Source of the DNA: Sphingobacteriales bacterium
GTDB lineage: Bacteria > Bacteroidota > Bacteroidia > Chitinophagales > Chitinophagaceae
DNA: 64,000 bases
Direction: 5' to 3'
Assembly: GCA_016235125.1 (NCBI GenBank)
Contig: JACRLZ010000001.1
Coordinates: forward strand, 236,645 to 300,644
Part shown: in pieces, positions 42,095 to 52,350 of the stretch
Layout of the letters: every line of letters starts with the position of its first letter
Numbering within the stretch: the first letter of the stretch is position 1
Made by a program: the position numbers and the translations under genes
Notes under the pieces: generated by a model
Databases searched by the model: none
Seen by the model: only the letters and a program-made list of their open reading frames with translations
Told to the model about the DNA's origin: nothing

Positions 42095-45000
42095 TTGAGA
42101 GAAAATACTCACTATATCCTAAAAAAACTGATTGCAAGCTGCTTTATCTTGTTATCCGGATTTTTTTTATCTGCCCAAACCCCGGTAGCAAATTTTACTG
42201 GTTCCCCCTTATCGGGATGTTCCCCACTTGTTGTCAATTTTCAGGATCAGTCAACCGGTAACCCCACATCGTGGAGTTGGGATTTTGGAAACGGCAATAC
42301 ATCTGTTCTTCAGAATCCTTCTGCCAGCTATTTTACGCCGGGTACATACACAGTAAGATTAACGGCTACTAATGCCAATGGATCTAATACGATAACCAAG
42401 ACACAATACATTACGGTGTATGAGCCTCCTGCTGTTGATTTTTCCTCCAATAACAGGAGCGGTTGTTTTCCGTTGCGGGTACTGTTTACTGATCTATCTA
42501 CTGCCGGGTCGGGCAATACAAATGTTTTGTGGAATTGGGATTTTGGAAACGGAACCACGTCTACACTTCAAAATCCTCAAACTGTTTACACATCTGCAGG
42601 AAGTTTTAGTGTGACACTCCGTGTAACGAATGATAAAGGTTGTTCCAGAACAATCAGCCGGCCGAATTATATAACCGTAACCAATGGAGTGACAGCAGGG
42701 TTTACAAATACACAACCCACTGTTTGCAGTGCCCCGGCCGCTATCAACTTTACCAATACTTCAACAGGGCCTCCTACACTTAGTTACATATGGGATTTTG
42801 GCGATGGTAATTTTTCTCCTTTGCCCAATCCATCGCATACTTATACTGCAAACGGAACATACACCGTAACATTGGTAACAAGCAGTACTGCCGGATGCGT
42901 TGATACATTCAGAAGCAATCCAATTGTGATCGGAGGATTCACCACTTCATTTTCTTCACCACTAAGTGTTTGTATAAATCAAACTGTCAACTTCACCAAT
43001 ACATCCACACCTGCCCCGGTAAGTTCTAACTGGACTTTTGGAGACGGAGGCACTGCCAATATCATCAATGCCACTCATGCATATGTCGCAACAGGAAGTT
43101 ATACGGTATGGCTTTACAATACCTATTCTTCCTGTACAGATTCAATATCTCAAACCATTACCGTCAATCCAAGACCTGTGGCTGATTTTTCTGCACCGGT
43201 TACAACAAGATGTGAACCGCCGCTTACTGTTAATTTCCAGGATTTAAGTACCGGAGGCGCTACTGCATGGCAATGGGATTTTGGCGATGGCAATACGTCA
43301 ACACTTCAAAATCCTTCGCATACTTATTCAGCCTACGGAAATTTCACAGTAACACTCATTGCAACCAATGGATTTGGTTGTACGGATACGATAGTGAGGC
43401 CAAATTTTGTCCGCATACAAAGGGCATCGATAAGCATACCTGCATTGCCCGCCAGTGGTTGTATTCCCTATACCATTACAATGATACCAACTATCGTGTC
43501 GCTGGATGCAGTTACTTCTTATAACTGGGATTTTGGTGATGGCGGAACTTCAACTTTACCCAACCCTACCTACACCTATATTGCACAGGGAACATACACT
43601 GTTCGCCTGATTATTACAACAAGCAGTGGATGTACGGATACACTTACGTTACCGAATGCGGTAAGAGTTGGATCAAAACCAACAGCCGATTTTTCAGCAT
43701 TTCCAATTCCTGTCTGCGGCAGACAACCTGTTTATTTCACCAATCTTACAACTCCGGCATCAGATCAGTGGAATTGGGATTTCGGCGATGGCGGAACTTC
43801 GACTTTACAGAATCCTTCGCATAGCTATAATGATACAGGTTACTTCAATATCCGGCTTATTGCTACAAATAATGGATGCCCCGATACAATTATTAAAACT
43901 AATTATGTAAGGGTGCTACCCCCGATTGCCAGGTTCACTCCTGTTCCGGATTGCAGCAACAGGTTGCGATTTAGTTTTACAGACCAATCCATTGCTCCAT
44001 TGACGTGGGAATGGGATTTTGGCGATGGTTCTCCCGTTTCCACCATTCAGAATCCGGTTCATATTTTTCCTGCATTGGGCCCTTACTCCGTTCGCCTGAT
44101 AGTAACCAATGGTGGTTGTGCCGATACATTAACCCTTAATATAACAACAGTTGATGAGAATCCGGATTTTGGTGCAGACAGGACTGCTGCCTGTAAAATA
44201 GCCACCATCAATTTTACTGCAACCAATATTAACATAGCAAACCTGACAAACTATGCCTGGGATTTTGGCGATGGTGGAACGGGAAACTCGGCATCACCAA
44301 CTATATCTCATAATTATACTGCATCAGGAACATATAGTGTTACATTGACAACCACCGACATAAATGGCTGCACGGATGTAGTTACCAGAACAAATTATAT
44401 ACGGATCAATGGCGCTATTGCCAATTTCAGTGCAACAAATGTAGGTGGCTGTGCAGGGCTAACAACTACTTTCAATGACCTTTCAACTACAGACGGCGTC
44501 AACCCGATTACCAATTGGCAATGGAATTTTGGCGACGGGTCTACACAGAATTTCTCCGGCCCCCCGTATCAGCATACCTACAACACACCCGGTACATTTT
44601 CTGTACAGCTGATAGTAACTGATGCTGCAGGATGTGAAGACAGCATAACACTTAATAACCTGATAACAGCTACTGATCCTATACCCAATTTTACATCAGC
44701 AGATACCCTGACATGTCCGGGGGCTACCGTTACTTTCAATAACACTTCCACGCCGGCTGGTTTCAGCAGCACATGGGATTTCGGCGATGGAGGAACATCT
44801 GCTTTGGCTTCGCCGACACATATTTATGCCGCCACGGGTACATATACCGTCAAGTTGATAATCCAGGATACATATAATTGCATTGACTCTATCATAAAAA
44901 ATACATTTATTAGAGTTGATATACCAAGGGCAGATTTTGATGTTAGCGATTCAATCAGTTCCTGTCTTCCATTAGAAGTTCAGTTTACCAATCTTTCCAC

Positions 45001-46459
45001 TTACTACTCTTCTGTGGTATGGGATTTTGGCCCTGGCGAGGGAACATCATTGCTTAATAATCCTGTACATTATTATAATACCCCGGGAGTATACCCGGTA
45101 AAGTTACTCGTTACCAGCCCCGGAGGATGTGTTGATTCTGTTTTCAAAAACATTACTATAAATGATACTACCGGGTCCAGGCTTAATTATATCCCCCTGA
45201 ACGGCTGCAGCCCGTTAATCGCCAACTTCAACATTATCACTTCGGGGCAAATGGCTTCATTCTTCTGGGATTTTGGCGATGGTTATACAACAACCACTAC
45301 AACAACATCCGTCAGCCATACTTATACTTCTTTTGGGGTATTTATTCCGAGAGTTATTATGCAGGATCCTTCCGGCTGCCTGATACCCTTACAGGGTATT
45401 GATACATTTAATATTACTGGCGCCATTGCAAACTTTGGTATTGACACCGCTTTCTTTTGTGACAGGGGAACAGTGAATTTCCAGGACTCAACCACTTTTA
45501 ATGACCCCATACAAACCTATAATTGGTCGTTTGGAGACGGGGGTACATCTACTCAACAAAATCCGTCACATACATATAACTCCCCCGGGATTTATTCTGT
45601 GCAGCTTGCTGTGCAGACACAAATGGGTTGCAGGGATACTATTATTAAAAACGCATTAGTTAAAATAGTTCAAAGACCGCTGATAGATATTGGGGGGGAT
45701 TCTGTATTATGTATCAACTCCTCATTGATACATACAGGTATATTTATTCAGCCTGATACTTCTGTAGTGAACTGGCAATGGAATTTTCCAAATGGCAACA
45801 CTTCAGTACTGCAAAATCCGCCTACACAAACTTATACTGCTGCAGGCACTTTCAATGTAACTGCTATTGCAACTAACAGTTCCGGCTGCAAGGATACAAC
45901 GATACAGACTATTTATGTAAATCCGCTTCCGGTAATTAATATCCCTTCGCAGATGACCATTCAAAATGGTTTTCCGCTTGTCATCCCGGCTACCTATTCT
46001 CCCAATACTGTCAACTGGATATGGTCGCCGTCAGCAGGATTGAGTTGCACAAACTGCCCTTCGCCGCTTGCGGGTCCGAAATTTAAAACTCTTTACCAGG
46101 TTTATTTTACTGATAGTAATGGCTGCAGCAACACCGGTTCAATTCTGGTAAATGTTTTTTGTAATAATGTAAATCTGTTTATCCCAAATACTTTTTCACC
46201 GAATGGAGATGGAAGTAATGATATATTCTATCCGCGGGGCAAGGGGCTGGAGAGAATAAAACTGTTGAGAATATTCAACCGATGGGGCGAAGTAGTGTTT
46301 GAAAGAAAAGATTTCCAGGTAAACAATCCATTGTTTGGCTGGGATGGAACTTATAAAGGGAAAAAACAGCAAGCGGATGTCTATGTTTACCAGGCAGAAG
46401 TATTTTGTGAAAACGGCCAGATAATTACATTAAACGGAAATATTGCATTGATACTGTAA
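42095..46459 (+). CDS. giant PKD-repeat protein with T9SS type B (gliding-type) C-terminus
   Basis: About 1454 residues. A signal peptide (LKKLIASCFILLSGFFLSAQ) precedes roughly 15 PKD domains recognised by W(D/N/S/T)FG(D/N)G cores such as WDFGNGNTS, WDFGDGGTS and WNFGDGSTQ, with cysteine pairs in many repeats. The end is a gliding-motility-associated CHU_C domain (IPNTFSPNGDGSNDIFYPRGKGLERIKLLRIFNRWGEVVFERKDF), the type B signal for export and attachment by T9SS. TTG 42095 fits the signal peptide; the frame is open from TTG 42044. Likely a cell-surface adhesin or filament. The PorP/SprF gene follows after three bases, the usual partner of type B cargo. Confidence 0.92.
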   Translation: MRENTHYILKKLIASCFILLSGFFLSAQTPVANFTGSPLSGCSPLVVNFQDQSTGNPTSWSWDFGNGNTSVLQNPSASYFTPGTYTVRLTATNANGSNTITKTQYITVYEPPAVDFSSNNRSGCFPLRVLFTDLSTAGSGNTNVLWNWDFGNGTTSTLQNPQTVYTSAGSFSVTLRVTNDKGCSRTISRPNYITVTNGVTAGFTNTQPTVCSAPAAINFTNTSTGPPTLSYIWDFGDGNFSPLPNPSHTYTANGTYTVTLVTSSTAGCVDTFRSNPIVIGGFTTSFSSPLSVCINQTVNFTNTSTPAPVSSNWTFGDGGTANIINATHAYVATGSYTVWLYNTYSSCTDSISQTITVNPRPVADFSAPVTTRCEPPLTVNFQDLSTGGATAWQWDFGDGNTSTLQNPSHTYSAYGNFTVTLIATNGFGCTDTIVRPNFVRIQRASISIPALPASGCIPYTITMIPTIVSLDAVTSYNWDFGDGGTSTLPNPTYTYIAQGTYTVRLIITTSSGCTDTLTLPNAVRVGSKPTADFSAFPIPVCGRQPVYFTNLTTPASDQWNWDFGDGGTSTLQNPSHSYNDTGYFNIRLIATNNGCPDTIIKTNYVRVLPPIARFTPVPDCSNRLRFSFTDQSIAPLTWEWDFGDGSPVSTIQNPVHIFPALGPYSVRLIVTNGGCADTLTLNITTVDENPDFGADRTAACKIATINFTATNINIANLTNYAWDFGDGGTGNSASPTISHNYTASGTYSVTLTTTDINGCTDVVTRTNYIRINGAIANFSATNVGGCAGLTTTFNDLSTTDGVNPITNWQWNFGDGSTQNFSGPPYQHTYNTPGTFSVQLIVTDAAGCEDSITLNNLITATDPIPNFTSADTLTCPGATVTFNNTSTPAGFSSTWDFGDGGTSALASPTHIYAATGTYTVKLIIQDTYNCIDSIIKNTFIRVDIPRADFDVSDSISSCLPLEVQFTNLSTYYSSVVWDFGPGEGTSLLNNPVHYYNTPGVYPVKLLVTSPGGCVDSVFKNITINDTTGSRLNYIPLNGCSPLIANFNIITSGQMASFFWDFGDGYTTTTTTTSVSHTYTSFGVFIPRVIMQDPSGCLIPLQGIDTFNITGAIANFGIDTAFFCDRGTVNFQDSTTFNDPIQTYNWSFGDGGTSTQQNPSHTYNSPGIYSVQLAVQTQMGCRDTIIKNALVKIVQRPLIDIGGDSVLCINSSLIHTGIFIQPDTSVVNWQWNFPNGNTSVLQNPPTQTYTAAGTFNVTAIATNSSGCKDTTIQTIYVNPLPVINIPSQMTIQNGFPLVIPATYSPNTVNWIWSPSAGLSCTNCPSPLAGPKFKTLYQVYFTDSNGCSNTGSILVNVFCNNVNLFIPNTFSPNGDGSNDIFYPRGKGLERIKLLRIFNRWGEVVFERKDFQVNNPLFGWDGTYKGKKQQADVYVYQAEVFCENGQIITLNGNIALIL

Positions 46460-46462
46460 TTG

Positions 46463-47470
46463 ATGAATAAAGTATTAAAAATATCATTTTCATTATTGCT
46501 GAGTTGTACAATGATTCTCCCCTGCACAGCACAGGATATTCATTTTTCCCAGTTTTTTGAAACTCCTCTCTGGAGAAATCCGTCTCTCGCCGGCATATTT
46601 ACAGGTGATGTACGGGTACAGGGAACTTACCGGGACCAATGGAACAGCGTTACAGATGCTTACCGGACCGGCTCATTTAACGCTGAATTTAAAATGCCTG
46701 TTGGACGAGGAAATGATTTTATTACAACAGGTGTCCAAATGCTATACGATAAAGCGGGTACCATAAGCTGGACATCAACCCATGTTTTACCCACTTTCAA
46801 TTATCATAAAGCTGTGAGTGCACAAAGAAACCAATACCTTTCACTGGGCTTTATGGGCGGATGGGTGCAAAGACGATTTGACGTTTCCAAAGTAACTACA
46901 AACAGCCAGTATGATAACGGTGGCTTGGGTGAAAATTTCTCCAATGCCCAATACAGTTATATTGATGGCAGTGTGGGAATGAGTTTTAATTCAGATTTTG
47001 CGCTGAATTCTCCAAATAACTATTTTATCGGTGCTGCATATCATCACTTCAACAGGCCCAACGGGTCCTTTTATAGAAATACAAATATTGAATTGCATCC
47101 AAAATGGGTTTTCTCTACAGGATTAAGGTTTGGGATTTCCGACATAGCATTTATGACAGTACAGGCCGATCATTCTATACAGGGAGGCTTTACTGAATCG
47201 ATTGGCGGGGGTTTATATGGATTGAAACTGGGAGAAGACCCGGAGAATCCCCTTTATGTTATCCAGGCAGGCGCTTTTCTCCGTTGGAATGATGCTTTAA
47301 TCCCCGTAATCAAAATAGACTATCATCCCTTTTCAGTGGCGTTGAGCTATGATGTCAATATATCAAAACTAAAACCCTCCAGCTATGGACGTGGCGGTTT
47401 TGAGCTGTCCGTATCCTACATTGGTTTTAGAAAAGAAAAAGGAGAATATCTTCTTTGCCCAAAATTTTAA
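46463..47470 (+). CDS. PorP/SprF-family T9SS membrane protein
   Basis: A 335-residue outer-membrane protein of the PorP/SprF family, which in Flavobacterium is needed to anchor or deliver SprB-like adhesins. Signal peptide (about 1-22, ending CTAQD), then IHFSQFFETPLWRNPSLAGIFTGDVRVQGTYRDQWNSV, the family signature, and a barrel ending SYGRGGFELSVSYIGFRKEKGEYLLCPKF. It follows the PKD protein gene after three bases, so they are translationally coupled. Its role is most likely specific handling of that cargo. Confidence 0.93.
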   Translation: MNKVLKISFSLLLSCTMILPCTAQDIHFSQFFETPLWRNPSLAGIFTGDVRVQGTYRDQWNSVTDAYRTGSFNAEFKMPVGRGNDFITTGVQMLYDKAGTISWTSTHVLPTFNYHKAVSAQRNQYLSLGFMGGWVQRRFDVSKVTTNSQYDNGGLGENFSNAQYSYIDGSVGMSFNSDFALNSPNNYFIGAAYHHFNRPNGSFYRNTNIELHPKWVFSTGLRFGISDIAFMTVQADHSIQGGFTESIGGGLYGLKLGEDPENPLYVIQAGAFLRWNDALIPVIKIDYHPFSVALSYDVNISKLKPSSYGRGGFELSVSYIGFRKEKGEYLLCPKF

Positions 47471-47516
47471 ATATGCCAGGATAAATTAGCTGACATATTC
47501 ATTGCGCCCCGACCAA

Positions 47517-48199
<683 letters not shown>

Positions 48200-48207
48200 T
48201 TGTTTGT

Positions 48208-48238
48208 TTGAAGGTAACTGAATGATGGAATAACTTTT
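48208..48238 (+). promoter_or_regulatory. probable promoter of the peroxiredoxin gene
   Basis: TTG at 48208-48210, a 20-base spacer and TAACTTTT at 48231-48238, one base off TAnnTTTG. Transcription would start near 48244, leaving a leader of about 24 bases before ATG 48268. Confidence 0.5.
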
Positions 48239-48267
48239 CTTTGATTTATTCACATAAAAAGCCAGCA

Positions 48268-48738
48268 ATGAAAATTGAACCCGGCAAAGAGGCTCCTGAC
48301 TTTACTTTGTACGACAGCGAAAAAAAGCAGGTCACTTTATCAGAACAAAAAGGCCAAAATGTTCTTTTACTCTTTTTCCCGCTGGCTTTTACCAGCACCT
48401 GCACTGAAGAACTGTGTTCTGTAAGAGATAATATAGCCTGGTATAATAATGTGAATGCAAAAGTCATTGGAATTTCTGTTGATGCTTTGCACACACTGGC
48501 AAAGTATAAAGAAGATCAACGATTGAATTTTACACTACTGAGTGATTTTAATAAAGAAGTTTCCCGTTTGTATGATTCGATCTATGAAATGTTTGGTTAC
48601 AACATGAAAGGAGTATCCAAACGATCCGCTTTTATCATTGACAGAAATGGAATTATTCAGTATGCTGAAGTCCTTGAGAACGCTTCAATGATCCCGGATT
48701 TTAAAGCAATTCAGAATATTTTATCAAAATTGTCCTAA
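48268..48738 (+). CDS. peroxiredoxin, Bcp/PrxQ-like
   Basis: A 156-residue thioredoxin-fold peroxidase that reduces H2O2 and organic peroxides. MKIEPGKEAPDFTLYDSEKKQVTLSEQKGQNVLLLFFPLAFTSTCTEELCSVRDN contains the PxxxT(x)xC active site with peroxidatic Cys and a second Cys five residues later (CTEELC), the spacing of PrxQ/Bcp enzymes. C-terminal SAFIIDRNGIIQYAEVLENA is standard. ATG 48268 aligns with the family; an upstream in-frame TTG at 48241 lies in the expected transcription start region. Cytoplasmic. Confidence 0.92.
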   Translation: MKIEPGKEAPDFTLYDSEKKQVTLSEQKGQNVLLLFFPLAFTSTCTEELCSVRDNIAWYNNVNAKVIGISVDALHTLAKYKEDQRLNFTLLSDFNKEVSRLYDSIYEMFGYNMKGVSKRSAFIIDRNGIIQYAEVLENASMIPDFKAIQNILSKLS

Positions 48739-48858
48739 GATTCCAACTGATAATAACACTAACACCTATATAAATGATTGAAAAAGAATGATTTTGAAGA
48801 AATCGTAATTTTACGTTGCATAGAAAAAAATTTCAGCCTATTTTTCGAATAATAAAAG

Positions 48859-48866
48859 TAAATTTG
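48859..48866 (+). promoter_or_regulatory. TAAATTTG -7 box next to a TTG start
   Basis: Exact TAnnTTTG match ending five bases before the TTG start codon at 48872, implying a leaderless mRNA. A -33 TTG at the proper spacing is not obvious. Confidence 0.5.
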
Positions 48867-48871
48867 TTTCG

Positions 48872-49216
48872 TTGAGACGAATTTTACCAATACTATCCTT
48901 TATTCTCTTGATTGCCACACAGTCACAGGCTCAGTCTGCAAGGATTGCACCCTCAATTGCTATTGGTGATCCGATCATCAAATTATACCCGAACCCTGCT
49001 ACTGCTTATATAACTTTCGATCTGCAGAATGGATATGAAAAAGGTCTTTCATTACAGGTCTATAGTTTTTTAGGTAAAAAAATGTTTGAAAGCCAAAATC
49101 TTCCCCAAAAACTTACAATAGATCTTACTGAATTCAACAGAGGCCTTTACATGTACCATTTAATGGATGCTACCGGTAAAATAATCAGGTCGGGCAAGTT
49201 CCAGGTAACTAAATAA
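48872..49216 (+). CDS. minimal secreted protein consisting almost only of a T9SS type A sorting domain
   Basis: A 114-residue protein. Signal peptide MRRILPILSFILLIATQSQAQ, then about 15 residues (SARIAPSIAIGDPII) and straight into a type A sorting domain: KLYPNPATAYITFDLQNGYEKGLSLQVYSFLGKKMFES ... TIDLTEFNRGLYMYHLMDATGKIIRSGKFQVTK. There is no cargo domain. It starts with TTG at 48872; no ATG is placed to give a signal peptide. The KLYPNPA, GLYMY and KFQVTK motifs all match functional sorting domains. It could be a small surface structural peptide, a regulator of the sortase, or the relic of a larger gene. Confidence 0.85.
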   Translation: MRRILPILSFILLIATQSQAQSARIAPSIAIGDPIIKLYPNPATAYITFDLQNGYEKGLSLQVYSFLGKKMFESQNLPQKLTIDLTEFNRGLYMYHLMDATGKIIRSGKFQVTK

Positions 49217-49235
49217 TCTCTCTCTTCTTTATTTT

Positions 49236-50408
49236 TTATTCCACCTGCATAATAAGGAATTTCAGGTATTGTGTAGTTTCAATATTTCTGATTACAGGGT
49301 GATCAGCTGACTGTGTTTGAAAAGTAACCTGCCTTAATTTTCTCCTGGCATCTTTTGCTGCCATATCGATTATCTGCAAAAAAAGATCAGGATTTACAAG
49401 ATTGGTGCAGGATGATGTTACAAGGAACCCCCCGGGTCTTATCAGTTTCATTGCCCGAAGATTGATCTCTTTATATCCTGTAATAGCTTTTTGAATAGTT
49501 TCCCTGCTCTTGGTAAATGCAGGGGGATCAAGCATCACTACATCATACTGCCGGCCTTCTTTCCCCCACTGTTTTAAAACATCAAATGCATTGGCTGTTT
49601 CAAACCGGCAAATATGCTGAACAGCATTCAATTCAGCGTTTCTGTTGGCTTGTGCCACCGCATTAGCGGATATATCAAGGCCTAAAACTGATTTTGCTCC
49701 ATAATGCGCAGCGTGGATTTCAAATGTACCTGTGTAGGTAAATGCTCCCAGTACTTCGGCTCCTTCTACAATATGCCGGATAGCTCTTCTGTTATCCTGC
49801 TGGTCTAAAAAATAACCAGTCTTTTGCCCGTTCTCCAGGTCAACATAAAATTGCAAATCATTTTCATGAATGATAATATTTGTATCAAATGGTTCAGATA
49901 AAAAACCTTTTTGCTGTGGCAATCCTTCCAGCTCTCTTACCGGGACATCATTTCGTTCATAAATTCCTTTTGGATTAAAGATTGTATTCAAGGCTTTTAC
50001 AATCGCCGGCTTCCACACATCAATGCCTAAAGCCAATGTCTGGATAACAAAATAATCGTTGAACTTATCAATGATGAGTTGGGGTAGCGCATCTGCTTCT
50101 CCAAATACAAGCCTGCAGTTTTCAATATATCCTAACTTTTTCCTGTACTCCCAGCATTCAGTTAGTTTTTTCAGAAAGTATTGCTCATCTATTTCGTCAG
50201 ATTTGTTTCTTGTCAGCAGTCGAACGAGTATTTGAGATTTGGGATTGATATAGCCTTTTCCAACAAATTTTTTATCATGCGTAAATACATCCGTAACCTC
50301 TCCTCCGTTTATATCCCCTTCAATTTTTTCCACCTCATTTGCAAAAATCCAGGGATGACCATTGGCAATCCGGGAAGAAATTTTTCGTTTCAGGTAAACT
50401 TTTTTCAT
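49236..50408 (-). CDS. rlmI: 23S rRNA (cytosine-C5) methyltransferase, RlmI-like
   Basis: A 390-residue class I rRNA methyltransferase. N-terminal PUA domain (MKKVYLKRKISSRIANGHPWIFANEVEKIEGDINGGEVTDVF), then the EEHEE-like and Rossmann parts: LENGQKTGYFLDQQDNRRAI, VLGAFTYTGTFEIHAAHYGAKSVLGLDISANAVAQANRNAELN, YDVVMLDPPAFTKSRE (motif DPPAF) and RPGGFLVTSSCTN (catalytic Cys region). RlmI methylates C1962 of 23S rRNA in E. coli; the paralogue RlmK/RlmO-type alternatives cannot be excluded. ATG 50408 chosen; an upstream in-frame start would add four residues. Confidence 0.9.
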   Translation of the reverse strand: MKKVYLKRKISSRIANGHPWIFANEVEKIEGDINGGEVTDVFTHDKKFVGKGYINPKSQILVRLLTRNKSDEIDEQYFLKKLTECWEYRKKLGYIENCRLVFGEADALPQLIIDKFNDYFVIQTLALGIDVWKPAIVKALNTIFNPKGIYERNDVPVRELEGLPQQKGFLSEPFDTNIIIHENDLQFYVDLENGQKTGYFLDQQDNRRAIRHIVEGAEVLGAFTYTGTFEIHAAHYGAKSVLGLDISANAVAQANRNAELNAVQHICRFETANAFDVLKQWGKEGRQYDVVMLDPPAFTKSRETIQKAITGYKEINLRAMKLIRPGGFLVTSSCTNLVNPDLFLQIIDMAAKDARRKLRQVTFQTQSADHPVIRNIETTQYLKFLIMQVE

Positions 50409-50518
50409 AAAGGCCTGCAAGGTACATGAAACAAATTACCGGGCAGGCTGGCATTCATAGTGTTTGGGGATTAAGTCATTTTGTCCCAAATGAGCTGTGC
50501 CGGGCGACAATTAATGGC

Positions 50519-50548
50519 TTGGCAATATTATTGACTGGCTTACCTTTG
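50519..50548 (+). promoter_or_regulatory. grpE-dnaJ promoter
   Basis: TTG at 50519-50521, 19-base spacer, TACCTTTG at 50541-50548: a full Bacteroidota vegetative promoter. A second TAAATTTG box lies at 50582-50589, seven bases before the grpE ATG, without a clear -33 element. No CIRCE (GAGTGCTAA-type) element was seen. Confidence 0.6.
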
Positions 50549-50596
50549 CCCGCCTGAATACAGAAACATACAAACAGGCCGTAAATTTGTAAAAAA

Positions 50597-51157
50597 ATGG
50601 CAGAAAAAGACATGAAAGAGAAGGAAAACAATAATCCGGAACTTAACATTAATACTGATGAAAATATTACCGGTACTACTCACCTGAATGAACCGGTAGC
50701 AGAAGAATCCGAATTAGAAAAGTTAAAAACTGATCTTGAAGAAGCGAAAGATAAATACCTGCGTAAGGTTGCCGAGTTTGAAAATTTCAAGCGTCGTAAT
50801 GCCAAAGAAAGAATGGAACTGATACAAACTGCCGGTCGGGAGGTTATAGCCGATATGCTGGAGGTGATGGATGATTGCGACAGGGCACAGAAACAAATGG
50901 AAGGAACCGATGATGCGGCTTTAATCAAAGAAGGGGTTATGCTGGTTTTTAATAAACTCCGCAATACATTGCAGGCAAGAGGCGTAAAAGCAATGGAAAC
51001 CCTGAACCAGGACTTCAACCCTGATTTGCATGATGCAATTACAGAAATAGCTGCAGCTTCAGAAGAAATGAAAGGAAAAATTGTGGATGAGATTTTAAAA
51101 GGATATTACCTGAATGATAAGATCATCCGTCATGCAAAAGTGGTGGTAGGCAAATAA
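50597..51157 (+). CDS. grpE: nucleotide exchange factor GrpE
   Basis: A 186-residue GrpE, which releases ADP from DnaK. Disordered acidic N-terminus (about 1-38), coiled-coil helix LEKLKTDLEEAKDKYLRKVAEFENFKRRNAKERMELIQTAG with the conserved FENFKRR, then the four-helix and beta-wing region DMLEVMDDCDRAQKQM, EGVMLVFNKLRNTLQARGVKAMETLNQDFNPDLHDAITE and ILKGYYLNDKIIRHAKVVVGK. dnaJ follows after nine bases, the normal Bacteroidota chaperone operon. Confidence 0.97.
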   Translation: MAEKDMKEKENNNPELNINTDENITGTTHLNEPVAEESELEKLKTDLEEAKDKYLRKVAEFENFKRRNAKERMELIQTAGREVIADMLEVMDDCDRAQKQMEGTDDAALIKEGVMLVFNKLRNTLQARGVKAMETLNQDFNPDLHDAITEIAAASEEMKGKIVDEILKGYYLNDKIIRHAKVVVGK

Positions 51158-51166
51158 ATAAATTAC

Positions 51167-52327
51167 ATGGCAAAAAGAGATTATTACGAAATATTAGGTG
51201 TTAATAAAAGCGCATCTGCGGATGAAATAAAAAAAGCATACCGCAAGGTAGCTATGCAATATCATCCCGACCGTAATCCGGGTGATAAAACTGCAGAAGA
51301 AAAATTTAAGGAAGCAGCAGAGGCCTATGAGGTTTTAAGTGATGCAGATAAGAAAGCACAGTATGACCGTTACGGACATGCAGGTGTAAGCGGCAATGGT
51401 CGTGGATTTAGCGGAGGCGGTATGAATATGGAAGATATCTTCAGCCAGTTTGGAGATATTTTCGGTGATGATCTTTTTGGAAGTTTTTTTGGAGGCGGGC
51501 AAAGGCGTGGTGGAGGCGGACAAAGAAGCCGTGGTATAAGAGGTAGTAATCTAAGGGTTAAATTAAAACTGACTTTCGAAGAAATTGCAAAAGGGGTTAC
51601 CAAAAACATCAAAGTAAAAAAACATGTGGCCTGCAGTACCTGCAGCGGAAGCGGCGCAAAGGACAAAGGAAGTGTGCAAACATGCGGCACTTGTGGCGGT
51701 AGCGGCCAGGTAAGAAGAGTACAAAACACTTTTCTGGGCCAGATGCAAACTGTAACTACCTGTCCGGCATGTAATGGAGAGGGCACCACTGTAACTGCAA
51801 AATGCACCCCTTGCAGGGGCGAAGGAAGAGTGTATGGAGAAGAAACCGTTAGTATAGATATTCCTGCCGGTGTGCAGGAAGGTATGCAACTTAATATCAG
51901 CGGTCGTGGCAATGCCGGGGAAAGAGGCGGCCCGCCGGGCGACCTGATCGTTTTAATTGAAGAAGAAGCTCATAAGGATTTACATAGGGAAGGATTGAAT
52001 GTAGCATATGACCTTCACCTTTCATTTACCGATGCTGTTTTTGGAACACAGATTGAAGTGCCTACGATTGATGGCAGGGCAAAAATTAAAATACCTGCAG
52101 GAACTCAAAGCGGGAAAATATTCCGGCTGAAAGGAAAAGGATTTCCTGCAGTAAACTCATATGAAAAGGGTGATCAACTGATCTATGTAAGTGTATGGAC
52201 CCCGCAACATATCAGCAGTGAAGAAAAAGCCATGCTGGAAAAACTAAGTCATTCGCCAAACTTCAAACCACAACCGGAGAAGGGGGATAAAAACTTTTTT
52301 GACAGGATAAGGGAGATGTTTTCTTAA
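51167..52327 (+). CDS. dnaJ: chaperone DnaJ (type I Hsp40)
   Basis: A 386-residue co-chaperone that stimulates DnaK ATPase. J-domain 1-70 with HPD in YHPDRNPGD, Gly-rich region (about 75-130, [15 protein letters not shown]), four zinc knuckles [24 protein letters not shown] and CTPCRGEG (about 158-222), then the two substrate-binding domains and a short charged C-terminal tail. All elements of full-length DnaJ are present. Second gene of the grpE operon. Confidence 0.97.
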   Translation: MAKRDYYEILGVNKSASADEIKKAYRKVAMQYHPDRNPGDKTAEEKFKEAAEAYEVLSDADKKAQYDRYGHAGVSGNGRGFSGGGMNMEDIFSQFGDIFGDDLFGSFFGGGQRRGGGGQRSRGIRGSNLRVKLKLTFEEIAKGVTKNIKVKKHVACSTCSGSGAKDKGSVQTCGTCGGSGQVRRVQNTFLGQMQTVTTCPACNGEGTTVTAKCTPCRGEGRVYGEETVSIDIPAGVQEGMQLNISGRGNAGERGGPPGDLIVLIEEEAHKDLHREGLNVAYDLHLSFTDAVFGTQIEVPTIDGRAKIKIPAGTQSGKIFRLKGKGFPAVNSYEKGDQLIYVSVWTPQHISSEEKAMLEKLSHSPNFKPQPEKGDKNFFDRIREMFS

Positions 52328-52350
52328 ATTGTCCTTCTAATCTGCCAAGG

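Noticed and set aside
51370..51912. 180-codon frame on the minus strand opposite dnaJ
   Set aside because: It is a mirror of the Gly- and Cys-rich dnaJ coding sequence, with implausible Pro/Cys/Leu composition.
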